Source: Tulasnella sp. 424 (lineage: Eukaryota > Basidiomycota > Agaricomycetes > Cantharellales > Tulasnellaceae). From it: a stretch of DNA of 64,000 nucleotides. Below the pieces are notes generated by a model, which saw only the letters and a list, made by a program, of their open reading frames with translations, did no database searches and had not been told where the DNA came from. Both the position numbers and the translations under genes were made by a program. Positions 41,701 to 56,700 of the stretch are shown one piece after another. How positions within the stretch are numbered: position 1 is the first letter of the stretch; each line of letters begins with the position of its first letter. The stretch spans positions 62,001 through 126,000 of the forward strand of contig WSUB01000038.1 of the NCBI GenBank assembly GCA_019633425.1, given 5' to 3'.

Positions 41701-44700
41701 ATTGGAACACCTTCGGCTTGGCTACCAAGGTTAGCCCCCGGTCTAAGACTGATCCTCCCCTGCAGAGGCTTGCCCCGTCATTGGTGGACGAGAAAAAGCC
41801 CTCGACCCTCGTCGATACTCTTTTGAGACATTAAGCTGCGTGTGCCCGGCGCACTCCTTGGCCGACGACTGGTCGTCAGTTGAAGTGTGGACGCCGCCGC
41901 CGGTATACTGAGTCGCGAGCGGCTGTGCCTGCACTTCGGACCCAACGGACGGGATTGACCGACCGTAGGCTCTCACTTCGGTTAACCGGCAGTCTCGGGC
42001 ATATGCATAGGGTCGATTTCGTCTCCGTCTCCGGGATCCCCAAATGTCACTTCTACGGTAACGGCCGCCACCCTCAACATTTCGACTACCCAATTTGGGG
42101 CAAACTCCGAGCCGACAAACAGGAGGTGGGTTGTCAGAGCAGGAAACCATCACGTACTCCCTCGGACTCTTCGCCTCGTGTTCTATCTTCATCGTCCCCG
42201 TCGTCCATTTTAACCCAACACAAATCGAATTTAGCAAAAATTGCGGCATCCCTCAATTCATCTCCCGCTTCGACGATTATCGCCAAGGACAAACCCAAAC
42301 GCCAGTCGGTTACGATACCGCTCGATGCTGAGGATGATGGTGATGATGAGCCGCGCCGTCAGAACTGCAAGGACTTGCTATATGGCATGAATAGGAACGG
42401 TCGGATTGTATCTGTGCCGGTGCCCGAGGAGGGAGAAGTGATGAAGCGATACCATGCGGAGTGTTTCTGCGGTGACCGTTGTGGAGATCCTTTCGCAGAA
42501 GTCGATGGCCCAGACAGCTTTGTCCCGTACGAAGGCGGTGTGAGGTGTCTCGAGGTATGGAAGATCCATTATTGCAAATTACAATTAAGCGAGCAACCTT
42601 TATCTAACTTTGACTATATTCGGACCAATCCGTTCTTCTCAGTGTACTCCGACAACGCACATCCAAACCCTCTAGCATCCAACCTACGAGCCTTTACCTC
42701 AGCTTCGAGATGTCGAAACTGTATCATCCAAGCCAACACAATCTGAAAGGGCAAGCAAGCCTCCTACCCGTCTGGCATCCATGTACGCCTCAACGTCCGG
42801 GATCCCCATCAGGCAATCAATTTCATGCCATCATCCGTTGGAGCCGGCTCCCGCATTCCTCCACCTGCGCCTCGATACGGTTTGCCCAGGCTGCCAGGTG
42901 TCAGTTTTCCCCATGGAGCGGGGTATTGTTCTTGAGCCAGCAAATGAAGTACGGCCCGCCCGTCATTCGCCGTTCTTCCAGGAGTATGCCGGATTCACTC
43001 TTACGTACAGCAGTCTCAACCTGCTCGACCGTATAGGACGGGCAACGTTCGACGCTATGGTTAATGGGCCGGGTGAAGAGGAGGGGAGCCCCGTCAAAGT
43101 CAAATTCACCCCGCGGTACTGCAAGGAAGCCCATACTTTGTTGGCGGAGAAGAATTTAGCTCCCAAACTCCGGCAATTTGAAGAGTTGAAGAATGGTTGG
43201 AAAGTGGTAGTCATGGATTTCGTCGCTGGGCCAAACCTAGCATCGGTGGGGCTGACCGCTGTTCCACCGCAAGCTCTCAAGGACATCGAACGGGTCATTG
43301 ACGTGATGCACGAGCCGGACTTGGTGCTTGGCGATCTTCGACGGCCGAATATCATACTATGCAAGCGCGATGCGCAGTGCGACCAAGTGGGGGAAGGTGT
43401 GATGCTTGTCGACTTTGATTGGTCTGGGGAACATGGAAAACAACGGTATCCTACGTCGTTGAATCCTCATGTCAAGTGGGCCGAAGGCATTAAACCAAAG
43501 TGGCATATAATGAAGAAACATGATCTCGCGATGCTTGCTTTGTTAAAAGGCGACTTGCAATCAACCCCTGCCTAGTTCATCGGAATCGGCCTTTGCGCCC
43601 ACCATGTAAATACCTACTTGGTCTCACCGCTAATGACTATTTTATTCATAATTCGAGTACTAAAATGTCCCTTTAGTCTTATTATTAAGGTTACAATCAA
43701 GAGAGAGTACGTCGCGTCTCTCAAGTGCCTCTTCTTAATCCGACGCACTTGACTCTAACCTGAGATGGACGTCATGCTTGTATAATATAAAGATAGTACA
43801 ACGGGGTCAGCGTCTAAAGCAGGGATCAAGATGGTAACTATACTGGGCTGCTGAAACACAGCCAAAGCCGTTCTTGGTACATAGCACTAGATCCATTCGC
43901 GGTAATTGCTCCAGCGACGGCTGGGTCCATCGTAGTCTAGTGAGTTCATACGTCAGTTAAACGTGGATGGGCGCGAAAACAAGGGGCCTTACAAGTACTC
44001 GTGTCACGGGTACGACTGACCCCGGCTGCACTAGCGAGATTCAAGTATCCATCTTCGCTAATCGTAGCTTTGCCCTTGCCCTTGCCTGAAGGCGTAAGAT
44101 CTTCCATCTCGTTTCGACACCACGGACAAGTGACGGGTTTGCCAATCTTGCTGCGTCGGTCTAGCCATCGCACGAAATATTAAGCAAAACGCCCAGATGA
44201 ACAACTCAAGCTGACAGGCGACTCACAGTTTGAATAACACTCCTTATTCAGAGCGTTCTTGCATATCCCACACCAAACAAGGTCTGAATCTGGGACGTCC
44301 TTGAGTGTCTCGCAGCACACCGCACACTTGTCGTCTTCTTCAAATATTCGACGGCCTTCCGGAGGTTGGGTTGATTTGCTAGGTCCTTGTGCTGAGTGAG
44401 CGGGAAGCCCATCAAGTTATTTAGCGTCGTGTAGTAAAAATAAGTTCGCATAGTCGGGCGCTCACATGATGAGGTCCCCGTAATATCGCCATAGGCTTCC
44501 TTGACCTGCTGAGATGCGACGTGTGCGGGATTTGGAGGAGCGTTGTCGAAGACCTCTTGGAGTTCTGATGATATCAGGGCTCTGCAGGTGTTCCATGGCG
44601 TGAGCTGTCCGGTTTGGGCGCAGAACGACCGCAACTATCTTGATAGGCTTACTTCTGGTACCAGTACTTCGTGTCAACAGAAACGTTGAGAACTTTGAAG

Positions 44701-47700
44701 AAAACGAAAAGCTGTGAAAGGCTAGAATTAGTCACGGCAACGGCGGTTGTGTACGGATCAGGCTTACGATGTGTTTGCAATGGTTCCCTTTACCGGCGTC
44801 AGGGCAGTCGCACGAAGGGACTTTGTCGATTACGACAGTATACACCTGTGGGTCCGAGTCAGTGCTTTTGGAAATCCTGTTATAACGATTCCCGATCACC
44901 CACGTTGCCAGTGCTGCCAAGAACCTTGAAGACCTCGCGAAGGTCATCGTCATTCCTCTGCCGGTCAATCATAAAAAACCTAAGAAAGGCAAGGGAAAAG
45001 TGAGCATGATATCAAAGAATCGCGAATTGAACGCCCGAGTGCACCTTTGCGACATGACGCGGTCAACGCGGTCCATGATGTTCTGGGGGCAGGAGTTTCT
45101 GATCCTAGCTTGCCGTTTCTCGGGCTTGGAAGCTGGAACGGATGGTTCCGCATGGGCGTAACTTGATGATAGTTTTCCTTTCTTTTTCACGAGCCCAAGA
45201 TCTGTACCGTTGAAAAGTGCGGGGACACAGTTAATCCGGGGTTCAGTCCGCAAGAGCTTCTTAAAACACGGGACTCACCATCTTCTTGATCAGCGTACGA
45301 GTCAAAGGAGTCTGGGGTAGACGCTCTTTTTCTTTTCGGCGGCATCGCTGGACGGAAGTCGTGGGGCGAAGTGGTGGCTGGAAATAAAACGGGAAAGCGC
45401 CCGGCTTGCACGTATTTGGTCCGCAGGACCTCGTGACGTGTGACTAGTAGCTCCGTGACATCGCCCTCCCTCAGGCTCGTCACACCCATCACTTCAACTA
45501 ACGCTCGTCATCAGTATATTAATTTTCTCTCTCGCATCTTCGGTGAGTAGCACAATTCTTCTCACCTTCTTTGAGCTCCGTCTCTTTTTGTAAACTCGGG
45601 ACCTTTATTCGCAACGCCAACATCGACCAACAGAACCACCCGCCGGGTTTCAGTTTCCCCGATGTATATCGAGATTAACTCGGACACAACTTCAGTAGCA
45701 ACCTATTTGGGGATTTTTTCCACCATTTCCAAATCCTCACCTCTCCGGTGTTGTGGCCACAAAACAACCTAGGAGTCCCGCTTTTCTCCTTCGCCGGAAA
45801 GTAGATGGTGACAGGAATACTCAGAAAACTCTTGTGGAGACCTTCAATTACCTGGCAAAGATGAGAAAAATGTTTTGCCCAGATGTTAAGGACACCGGCT
45901 GTAAGGAATGCATTGAGGTGAGCAGAGGGAAGCGACTCCAAGCCTCTCGCGCGAAACAGGGGCTCACCCCTATTAGCTAAAATGACCCATTCGTCGCTGT
46001 CTCCTCTTTTCGCTGTAGAATCAGCACTATGTCTGCTCCAAGACCAAGACGCGCGTACCCACTCCAGGTTGAGGCGTGGCTCTTTCGACGTCAGTAGCAT
46101 GACCGCGTCCGGACGTTCCAAGTGTCCAATGCCGGATGGATCGTTCAAACTACCCGTCTCCTCAACTCTATACCACGATCTTGTGCATGCCTTTCTAATG
46201 CTATCCCCCTGGTTGAAAATACTACTTCATTGCATATGATAGAGTCCGTCGTGTGATGACATTTGTCATATATATGTGATGTGCGTCGTGTTGGGACAAC
46301 TGCGTCCTGCCAAGAGCCTGGGCCGTGGAAGTGTTCGGTTTTCGGCTCTCAGGACTCTTTTTTGTCTCCTCACTCCGCTCACGGCTCAACCTAACAACTC
46401 GTCTAAATCGCGCTTTGGTTCGCATTTTATGTGGTATATCAGAGTTCGAGTGCCACAATATCGAATCTTGGCACCATGCTTAGCACCCCCAAAACGGCCA
46501 TGTCTTGGGCTTGCACGTGTTTGGCCTGCCGGAAGGGTACCTTCTGTTCAACCACCACCACCACCACCACCAACTTCACCCACCGACTTTCCAGTGTTCT
46601 CAAGTCGCTTCTCAACTAACACTCGGCATCTGCATTCGGCAAAATCTGGCTGCTTGGAAGATGCACGGAGCTCCTCCCTACGTTGATATACCCATATACG
46701 CCGTACCGTTAGATGCCGAGAACTCCGCGCCGTTACCGTTCACGCCTCCGTCATCCTCCTCCCCTCACCCTCCAAGTCCAGGAGCAAGCGAATCAATGTC
46801 CCCAACCAGCCCCAAAGACTCTGCTACCTCTCCAAGCAGGTTCAACATATCGAGTATGCTCCTTACTCAGGCGCTTGGTTCGCTGCCGACGCCACCTCCC
46901 ACCAACGGCCAAAACGTGCGTCAGGGGGGAGACCAAGCTTTGATGTCAGCAAAGGATCCGCTGTCCATCCCCATAATGTCGGCCAACTTTCGGAGGTTCA
47001 TTGGCAAGTGTGGACCAGTCTTTTGGTTGCAAGATCGAGTGGAGGAAGTGGTGATGTGGCGGAAGGGAACGGCGTACACCGCGTCGTGGATGGCTGCATA
47101 TGCTTTCTTCTGTAAGTAACACCTCTGCCAACTACATTGCAACGAGAGACTAATATATTTCCCAAGGTTATTTCCCCCGATTGGCTCTGTTAATTCCGCA
47201 CGTCATTCTCCTCCACGTTCTATTTACCACCTATCAATCCCGCTACCCAGAAGGAGCCTGCGACACTCTCGCAGGTGGAAAATTGGCGGACGACTTTGCT
47301 CCAGTCTCTCAACCAACCGAAGGAACGCCAGATTGGTTCGCCAATCTCCAGGCCATCCAGAACCTGATGGGTACTGTGTACGTACCTCGCACCCTACTTT
47401 ATGCGGACTCTCTTCTGACCTCTTACCTAATCCGTTCTCCGCAGTTCTGACGCATATGACGTCGTCTCGCCTTATCTTATCCACCTTAGCTGGTCAACAT
47501 CCACAACCGCACCACTGTTCGCATTCGCGCTCCTCTCTTTGTTCGCCTTGATCCCCGTCATTCACTTCATACCGCTTCGCCCCCTCTTCCTCGTCTTCGG
47601 CCTCGCACCGTTCGTCATCACCCACCCCTACACTCTGTCGGTACTGCCTTCGCTGCTCGGTCTTGTCGCGCCACACGTCAAAGCTGCCATTCAAAAGGCT

Positions 47701-50700
47701 GTCAACGATGACCGGTTGAGAGAGGAGCATTGGCGGAGCCGGATGGCGACAGTAAGTGTGTGGGAGAACCAGCGGTGGGTTACAGGGAGTGGTTGGAACA
47801 CGGGCAATCTGCGGCCCGATGACCGGAAAGCGTGGACTGTTGGCGAAGGGAGCTGGGCCATTGCAAATCGAGGGGAGATTGGCGCTGGGCAGAACAATGT
47901 TAGGTAAGAGAGTCGACCCCCTATTTCAAAACTCTCGTGAACTGATGGGTCATGCCATTCAGGGACCTCACTTTCCCTCTACCTGCCGGGTGGAAGTTTG
48001 TAGGGACGGAGGACTGGTCGATCGACTTTTGCGCGAACTGGCATCAGGCACTACCGGACCAAGGTGCGTCGTTCAACCAGCAAAATGGTTCCACCTGCTA
48101 ACACCGCATCGCACAATGCAATCCTTTAGATGGTTGGGTTTATATGGATTTAGAGTGGAAGTCGCCGCACTCGTTACCTCTGGAGGAGTGGAAGACAGCG
48201 GGTATGACAAGATGCCGGAAGTGGGCCAGACGGATATACCGACCAGCATAAACGTCTCGAGGATGGAGGCTATAATCCCGTGCCTTCTACGTTTTCTCTT
48301 TCTTGCACGCGGTTCGTATACTCACTGCAGGTGTGTTACGAACCCCTAATACCGTCTCGGAATCGTTTCTCCCCTCCCTGTCCGTCATGAGGCCATTCAG
48401 GAATGTAGAGGCAGGAGTGCCGTTTACTTGTATGGATTATTGATGTTCAAATAATAGCTCACCCATCGATCGTGAGTGAAAGGTACTAGTAAGCTCCATC
48501 GGGTGATTGCAGCGAGAGACCGAAGAGCGTGAATCTCAATTCCATAGCACGCGATCACTTAAACCAGAGAGGGAGGACGGATAAGCGCTTAGCATGTTGG
48601 TGGAAATCCATACGGCACTATTCCCGTCACGCCAACTTGGCACGTCAAGTAAAACAGCATTGAATCCCGTTATAATAAACCCACAAACTATGCACAGAAT
48701 AACGTCGAAGTCATGAGGTGATCTAGGGGGCAGCAAGGCATTTCAATGCTTTTCCTTTCTAATCATCATTCGAACCCGGCTTGATCCCTGATGTCCGCAA
48801 CTTATTTATAATAAAACGGTTTCCTCCATGCGTTCCAGGCGCTGTTGCGAGCCGGTGAGCAAAGTTAGATTAGAAACCCATCGAATAGCAGAAAACCAGG
48901 CTTATGCAGAAAGTATATGTAGCAAATTTTGTCTTGGAGGTGCCTCCGGGACGGTTTCCGCTCCGTTTGGAATAATAATGTTGGGCATCCAAGTTGGCGG
49001 GTGTCATTCAGTGAGGCACCGGCGTCGACCGTCCCTCACAGCACTTCCTGTGATATCACTCCACGTCACAACTACAATCGCGTTCCAGAACAACTCATGG
49101 GGGATAGTCCCAGCACTCGCAGATACGCTAACCCGACTACAATTAATGTCACTGTCGCTTTAACAACTTCAGCCAATAATAGAAATTTCGGAGCGAAGCG
49201 CGCGTTTCCCGTGAGGCTGTGCCAGATTCGTGGTTCGCGAGCGCGGCGACCACAGTCAATCGATCTTCACCACAACCACTTCCCATCACACCACTACTTG
49301 TCCAGTATCGTTTCTACCTTTCCTGATCTCAACCATGGCTACACCCGATGGGTTAACAGTGGCCGAAAAGCAGCTGGCCCCGAAGCCACCGGTGACTTCT
49401 AGTCGATTGCCTGGGACTCGGACGGATAGCGCCCGAGACCTAAGACCCAGCGAGAGAGTCGAATCCTTGCAAAGAGCTATAGAATCAATTCTCAACGTAA
49501 GTCTGGTTCGTGTATGCACGGTTGACGGTAACTGACCTTAGTCCAGGGCACCGAGTGGCCGTTGGAATCGAAAGAGGCCGCGAAGAGCTTGCTAAACACC
49601 GTCAAGTCTTCACCAGATATTCGCAACGACACCACCAGTACTTCTCGAGAACTACGGGACCTCTTCGAACAATATATACGGTGCGTTTGGTGCTCGGAAA
49701 ATCGGTCGGTTCGTTCCAACGTTTCTCTATCAGAACCTTGGAGGACGTCCATTCACGATTAAAAGACGCGTCGTCCAAGTCGGGGATGCAGAGCTGGAAA
49801 ATCCTCCAGCGCATCAAATCGTTGGCGTCTAATCGCTCAAGCAAGTGTACTTTACTCTTCCGAACTTGCCAAGACGATGTATCCAAAATCGTGATGTCTT
49901 TCAATGTACGTGGATGAGTGACATGTCCCCGCTCGCTCTGTCTCATGCATCTTCTTGAAGGAGTGCTTGGAGAATGACCGGAAAGGGGGTGAGAGACACT
50001 GAAGTCGGGTTCGCCGGAGAACTCATGTCCTGTTTATTCAGCGGCGGTCCTTGTGGCCTCCGGAGCATTTCCCGGATCACGCGCACAAGCGACCGCGGCA
50101 GGCGCCGAGCAAACGCCTGCAGCGACTTTCAACGACAAGACGACGTCCGCCGAACAAGGGATTACGTCCACCGATTCGACTTCCGGTGCATCCCCGACTC
50201 AACTCCCACCGTCCTCGGTCCACGAGGACAAGGAATCTCGCAGTCAGATCCGCGCAGAAGCTCTCACTATTGCCAGAAAGACTTTCAAAGGGGTCGAAAT
50301 CGCATCCGGGTCCATTCCTGTAGTGGGGAACTTTGTCGCAGCCGCTGCCAAAGTGGGATTGGCTTTCGTGGAATCGATTCAGGTAGGCTAAGCTGCGTAA
50401 CATGTGTGTATTGGGTTTGACGGTGGTACCTTAGACCATGGACAGCAATGACGACTTGGCAAATGATTTGGGAGCACAGACGGATAAACTGTCTATGCTT
50501 CTCGCAGATATTGCGAAGAAACGGAACGAGGATCAGGGGGAAGGGATAGACAATCATGTTACAAACTTACAAGCGTACGGCACTGTCACTTCTTTTAGTC
50601 GAGTATACTAACGCCTTTGGCCAGAGAGCTGCGGGAAATGCATGGCAAAGTGAAAGAATGGGAGTCTTTGGGTCGCTTCAACAAAGCCTTTCACTCTCGC

Positions 50701-53700
50701 GACCAGGCGGAAGCATTAAAGGGTTATCAGGGAACGATTCAGACTGCCCTGGAGGAAATGCAAGTCAGTATAGCAACATAGGATCTTCGTGTTCTAGTCA
50801 ACTAAACCTGCTCGCAATCAGCTCCTCGTTGGCATTGACACGCGCAGTATCGTAATCGAAATCAGTCAGTCCCTCCAACTTCACAGCACCGTACTTTTCT
50901 GACCCTATACCTCAGAAAATAGTGAAGTACATAAGGAGAAGCGCCGTCTTCTAGACCGACTGGGAGATGGAAAATACGGTGCACGAGGAAACGCGGTCGA
51001 CGACGTCACCTGCTTTCCGGGGACCAGAGTGAGGATATTGGAGCGGATCGACACCTGGATCAGGGACTCGTCGAACGCTAACCGGGTGCTATGGATTCGC
51101 GGGATGGCTGGCCGGGGGAAGTCAACTATCGCCTCAACGGCATTTCGCGACTGGAAGTGCCGAGCGTCCTGCGCGATCTTCCACTTCCGTCGTGGTCAGG
51201 ACACACTGAACACGCGAGTTGTTTGTGCTCTCGCAAGGCAGCTTGGAAATAGCTTGGTTCCTGAGGTCAGGAATGCAGTGCTCGAGAGCGTGCAGGAGAA
51301 CCACGACATTGCAGACGAAAGGCTCGAAGAGCAGTTCAAGACGCTGCTCGTGGCTTCGCTATCGAAGCACGACAATCACCACCACCCCATCGTCATTGTT
51401 GTAGATGCCCTGGATGAATGCGATGACCCAAAGGACGCTGCTGACCTTGTCCGCCTCATCGATCGACACTCTTCATCATTCCCCACCAACGTCAAATTCC
51501 TCCTCACATCTCGCCCGGAAGTCTATCTCGTCCGTGCTCTCGAGCCTAAGCAATGGAAAATAGAGGACCTGGACACGGCTGAAGATGTGCCAAGCGACCT
51601 AGAGCGATTCATTCAACAAGCCTGTGTACAAATCCGGGAATCTGACCCCGACGTTCCGGGGACCTGGCCATCATCCGATGACGTCCGTCGGCTGGTGGAG
51701 ATGTCCCAAGGTCTATTTCAGTGGGCCCGCACAGCGATCACGTATATAGATAGCGGATCGCCCGTGAGTCGATTGCGAGGACTACTAAAGAGTCCTTCGA
51801 AGTGGAGCGGGCTCGATGACCTGTACCACCAGATCCTCTCAAAGGCCTTCGAGAGCCTCAAGCTGGACCGAGAACGAGAGGATCTATTGCACCGAGTACT
51901 AGGAACGCTCGTAGTAGCACCAATTTCAATATCCCTCGACGCTATCGCCGATCTATACTGTGATAACAACATCTTCGAGGAGATGGACCAGGCGGAGGTC
52001 ATCCTGTTCCTCCGCAAGGACATTCTCGCCGACATCCATTCCCTCTTGTTCATTCCAACATTACCCAATGAACCAATCCGCCTGATGCACACCTCCATTT
52101 ACGATCTTCTACTCAGCAAGCATCGATGCGAGCGGAAACCTTACTACATCAACATCATTCAGTATCATCAACAGCTAACAAGCCTGTGTCTTCGCACCAT
52201 GCTCGGACATCTGAAGAAGAACATCTGTAACTTGTCTGACCTTTCAAAGTCGAGCTCAGAGGTTCAGGAAATTACGGAACGGGAGGTGTCTAAGGCCGTT
52301 CTGTATTGCTGCCGATCATGGTCCACTCATCTAACAGAGGGGATAAAGTGGCCAAACTCGGGCCCTAGTACTGGTACTATAGAAGCCGATTTCAAATTCT
52401 TCGCCACGAAGAAGGTCATGTGCTGGCTGGAGATTATGAGCCTAGTCGGAGCTACCACGGATGCGATTCGAATGGCAAAGCGTGTGTATCAATGGTGTTC
52501 GGTGAGTAGAAAACCCAAGCTCAATGTTTGAAGTGGTCAGGTCAACTCATTGAAGCTCATAGCAATGCCCTATTGAAGGGCTCGAGTTCAATTTACTCTC
52601 CACGTTGTGGAATGATGTCCGACGTTTCATCACCACGTTCTCGGAGCCGATTTCATTCGGACCGCTTCATATTTATGCTTCAGCTCTTCCTCATTGTCCG
52701 GTAAAGACGGAAATATGGAACCTGTACGGAGAGCACGCAAAGGTCCGAACTATACAAGGCCACCAGACTTTAGTTTGGCCATCGAACCTCTGGACTCGAT
52801 CGACCGATGCCTCGGTGAACGCAGTTGCATTTTCACCGGATGGCAAGCTTCTAGCATGTGGTTCCGATGATCACACCATTCAACTCTGGGATCCTCACAC
52901 CGGAACAGCGATCGGCGAACCACTCCCGGGTCATAGCGCCTCGGTTACGTCCGTCTGCTTCACACCCGATAGCAGGCGTCTGGCGTCCGGATCCGCCGAC
53001 GAGACGATTCGATTTTGGGATCCTCAGACCGGAATCACGATCGGTGAACCAATCACGGGTCACAGCAGGTCAGTTGAGTCTGTCTGTTTCTCTCCCGATG
53101 GGAAGCTTCTGGCATCCGGATCCTGGGACGATACAATTCGACTTTGGGATCCTCAGACTGGAAGGGCGGTCGGGGAGCCACTCGTGGGTCACAGCAACCC
53201 CATTACATCTGTCTGCTTCTCACCCGATGGCAATTTTCTGGCATCTGGATCCTGGGACAAAAGAGTTAAAGTTTGGGATCCTCAAACTGGAACAGCAGTT
53301 GGCGAGCCACTCGAGGGTCACCATGATTGGGTTACGGCCGTCTGCTTCTCACCTGATGGCAAGCTTCTGGCATCCGGATCTAAGGACCAGACAGTTCGAC
53401 TTTGGGATCCTCACACCGGAGCCGCGGTCGGTGAACCGCTCATTCACAGCAACCTTGTCATGTCCGTCTGTTTTTCGCCCACTGGAAAGCTTCTCGCATC
53501 TGGATCCCCTAGGACAATTCGACTCTGGGATCCTCAGACTGGAGCTGAAGTCGGTGAACCACTCAAAGGTCACAGTGACCGGGTCAATTCCGTCTGCTTT
53601 TCATCCGATGGCCAGCTTCTGGCTTCTGGATCCGATGACAAGACAACTCGACTTTGGGATCCTCAGCCCGGAATCACAGTTGGTGAGCCACTCACGGGTC

Positions 53701-56700
53701 ACAGAAAGTCAGTTTGGTCCATTTGCTTGTCACCCGATGGCAAGTATCTGGCATCCGGATCCAGTGACGGGGCAGTTTGGCTTTGGGATTGCCAGACCGG
53801 AGCGGTGGTTGGTGAACCACTCACGGGTCACAGCAAGGCAGTTATCTCCGTCTGCTTCTCACCCAACGGAAAGCTTTTGGCATCCGGGTCCAACGACAAC
53901 ATAATCCGGATTTGGAATCCGCAGACTGGAGCGGCGGTCGGTGAGCCCCTGGCAGGGCACAACCGCTCGATTTTGTCCGTGTGCTTCTCACCCGATGGCA
54001 GCCTTCTGGCGTCCGGATCCGACGACGACACGATTCAACTTTGGAATCCTCAAACCGGAGCGGAGGTCGCTGAACCACTCAAGGGTCATGGCGACTCGGT
54101 TCGGTCCGTCTGCTTTTCACCTGATGGCCAGCTTCTGGCATCCGGATCCGATGACAAGACAGTTCGAATTTGGAACCCTCAGACCGGGACGGCGGTCGGT
54201 ACACCACTCACGGGTCACAGTGGTTGGGTTTGGTCTGTCTGCTTCTCACCCGATGGCAGGCATCTTGCATCCGGATCCGCCGACAAAACGGTTCGACTTT
54301 GGGACCCTCAGACCCGAAAAGCGCTTGGGAAACCACTCGAAGGCCAGAGCGACCGGGTGAGGTCTGTCCGCTTCTCGTCCGCTGGCAACTTGAACAATCT
54401 CATGGCGAACTATCGGTATGGCGGGTTTGCCGCATGGGATGCGAACACACATCAAAGACTTGACACCCCATCCTATATCTCCGGCTGTTCAAGTGTAGGG
54501 TTTCACGATCATTGGATAACATCATTTTTCTCCCGCTTCTTTTGGCTTCCTTCACCATACTGGGGCAATTACGAACGTCGAATTATCCTCTCCGATAAAA
54601 CACTTTTTGTCCTTTGTAACGAGGAACTTTCTATTTTTGATGTTTCTCAGATACTCGGGCTTTGATTCGCCTCTCGAATACTTGTGGCATTTTCTTCCAA
54701 TCACGGTTGTGGTTTAATTGAAATGTAATTGACTTGTTCTACGTTTTGACAGCCTCCTGTGTTCGCATAGCAGTCCTAGCACTTCCCTGCCTTCAAACTA
54801 TTCTGGAACTTTTACGTGTCTTGAAGTGGAAGGCGACGGATGAAAGGCAAGCTCGCGGAGAGGACAACTGGAGACACGATGACGATTGTGCCTGACAATC
54901 GCCCCCACCCTCGCCGGAGGACTTCCATGAGCGCGGACGCAATGATGAGGCCGAGAGTGGTTCAAATGGCGACGAACAGTCGGCCCAGGTCTCTACCGGT
55001 ATCGGCGAGTCAAAGCATATGTCGAAATCGGCGCTCCTAACCTAGGCGCGGGTGTCTAAAAAGCCTGCACACGCGTAACCCCAGCACTACCTAACAAAAG
55101 TGGACATTTTCACAGTTCACAAAAAACGTGACTAAAGTACTCTACGTGCCCCCCTAGTCGCTATCCCGTCCCTCTCCTAGACTAGTCATATGTCGACGCT
55201 AGCTCGTTTAGTGACGAGGCTGAGCCTCGCACCTATTGTCCCTCAATTGTCATCGCAAACGCTCCTTGCGATGCTCACGCCCACTCAGCTCCCGCATCCG
55301 TTCGGAGCGACGTTGATCGTTCCGCTGTATGCATACCACCTGGACTGTCCAAGAGGCCCATTGAGTTCCAGACAGCTGCGCACCCCTTCTGGTTGAGCAT
55401 GAGAACGTGTGGCTCTCGCGTTGACGGTAGACACAAAGTCAGAGTCAAAATAGGTCTTGCATATCCGAATCAAGACCTTGCGGGATAGCCTTGATCCGCA
55501 GCCATGACGCGCTGTTCGGAAGGCTTGAGGCCGAAGGCGTATGTACCGAGTTGCCAAATTAGGACCTTGCTGAGAGAGGAAGATACGCTGGCGAGCGTGG
55601 ATGGATCCCCCAAATGCAATCGTGCCTCCTAATCCGTAGTTGCGGGTGTGTCGAGGAGATTACCCTCCCAATCCTCGACGAGGAAGACCTAGTCGTCCGT
55701 TCCAACCGCTCCTCTCCCGTTGCTCGGAAGATCACTGCCTCCAACGCTGAGCAAGGTAGCCATATCCTCCCACTCTTCCGCCTCTCCACTGGATTTTGGT
55801 CTAAGGTTGAAGCCCGTCATCCCAGAAATCCCCTCCGCCAGCATAGCGAGCCAACTCCCTTCCTCGGAGAACGCGCGCATCGAATCGCATGCACTAAGCC
55901 GATGGATGATACGTTTTACAAGCTAAGGTGAAGGGCCCCCCCTTAGCTAGCCGACAGTGAGGGAAACGATGTTCGAATTCGGGGCTGGTAGGCGGATCGG
56001 AGGTGAAGTGCCGATATTTTCGAGAAACCGGAGGATTCTAAAACATCGCTATTTTGATGGAGAATGTTTCGGAACACCGAAGTTGCTGGGGACGTCTGTG
56101 GTACCGTAAGTTGAGGTAGGTAGCATTTTCTGGCCAATGAGAGTCGGGTGTCAGCACTGCCACACACCAAACCACGGGAAAAGGGCCATTACGTTTTCAA
56201 CCAACCTCATCAATCATGCACCAGGCCCTTCGGACTCCAGAACTATTCTGTTTGATCTTTCATTTCTTGAATGCATACGATCTCTACCATTGCGCGATAA
56301 CCTGCCGCCTTTAGCGTGACGACGCGCTCGCAGTTCAGTGGAAGGTTGGCCCGGTGAGGGTCATCTCAGCTATGAAACAGCTTACTCGGGCCCGTAGGGA
56401 GCCCGGTAAAGAACCGCGCGGTGTAAGTCATAGAGAAACTTCTCTCTGCTATATTCTCTCCCATATTCCTACACAAACTAGATTAGACTTCGCTCCAGTA
56501 TGGGATTTAACGGGGCGCCCCCAGTATGTGGATCACATAAGCTCAGACTTCCCCGCTGGATGCTGAGAGACTTGTCGTACTCCATTCAGGGAAGCATCGT
56601 CCTCGAAGGGCCTTCCAGAAAGGTTTCAAGAGCGCGTTGGGAGGCCTTTTTTGCTTGGACAGCAAGGATCCGAGTGTTGGACATGACAGACCATCGCCTA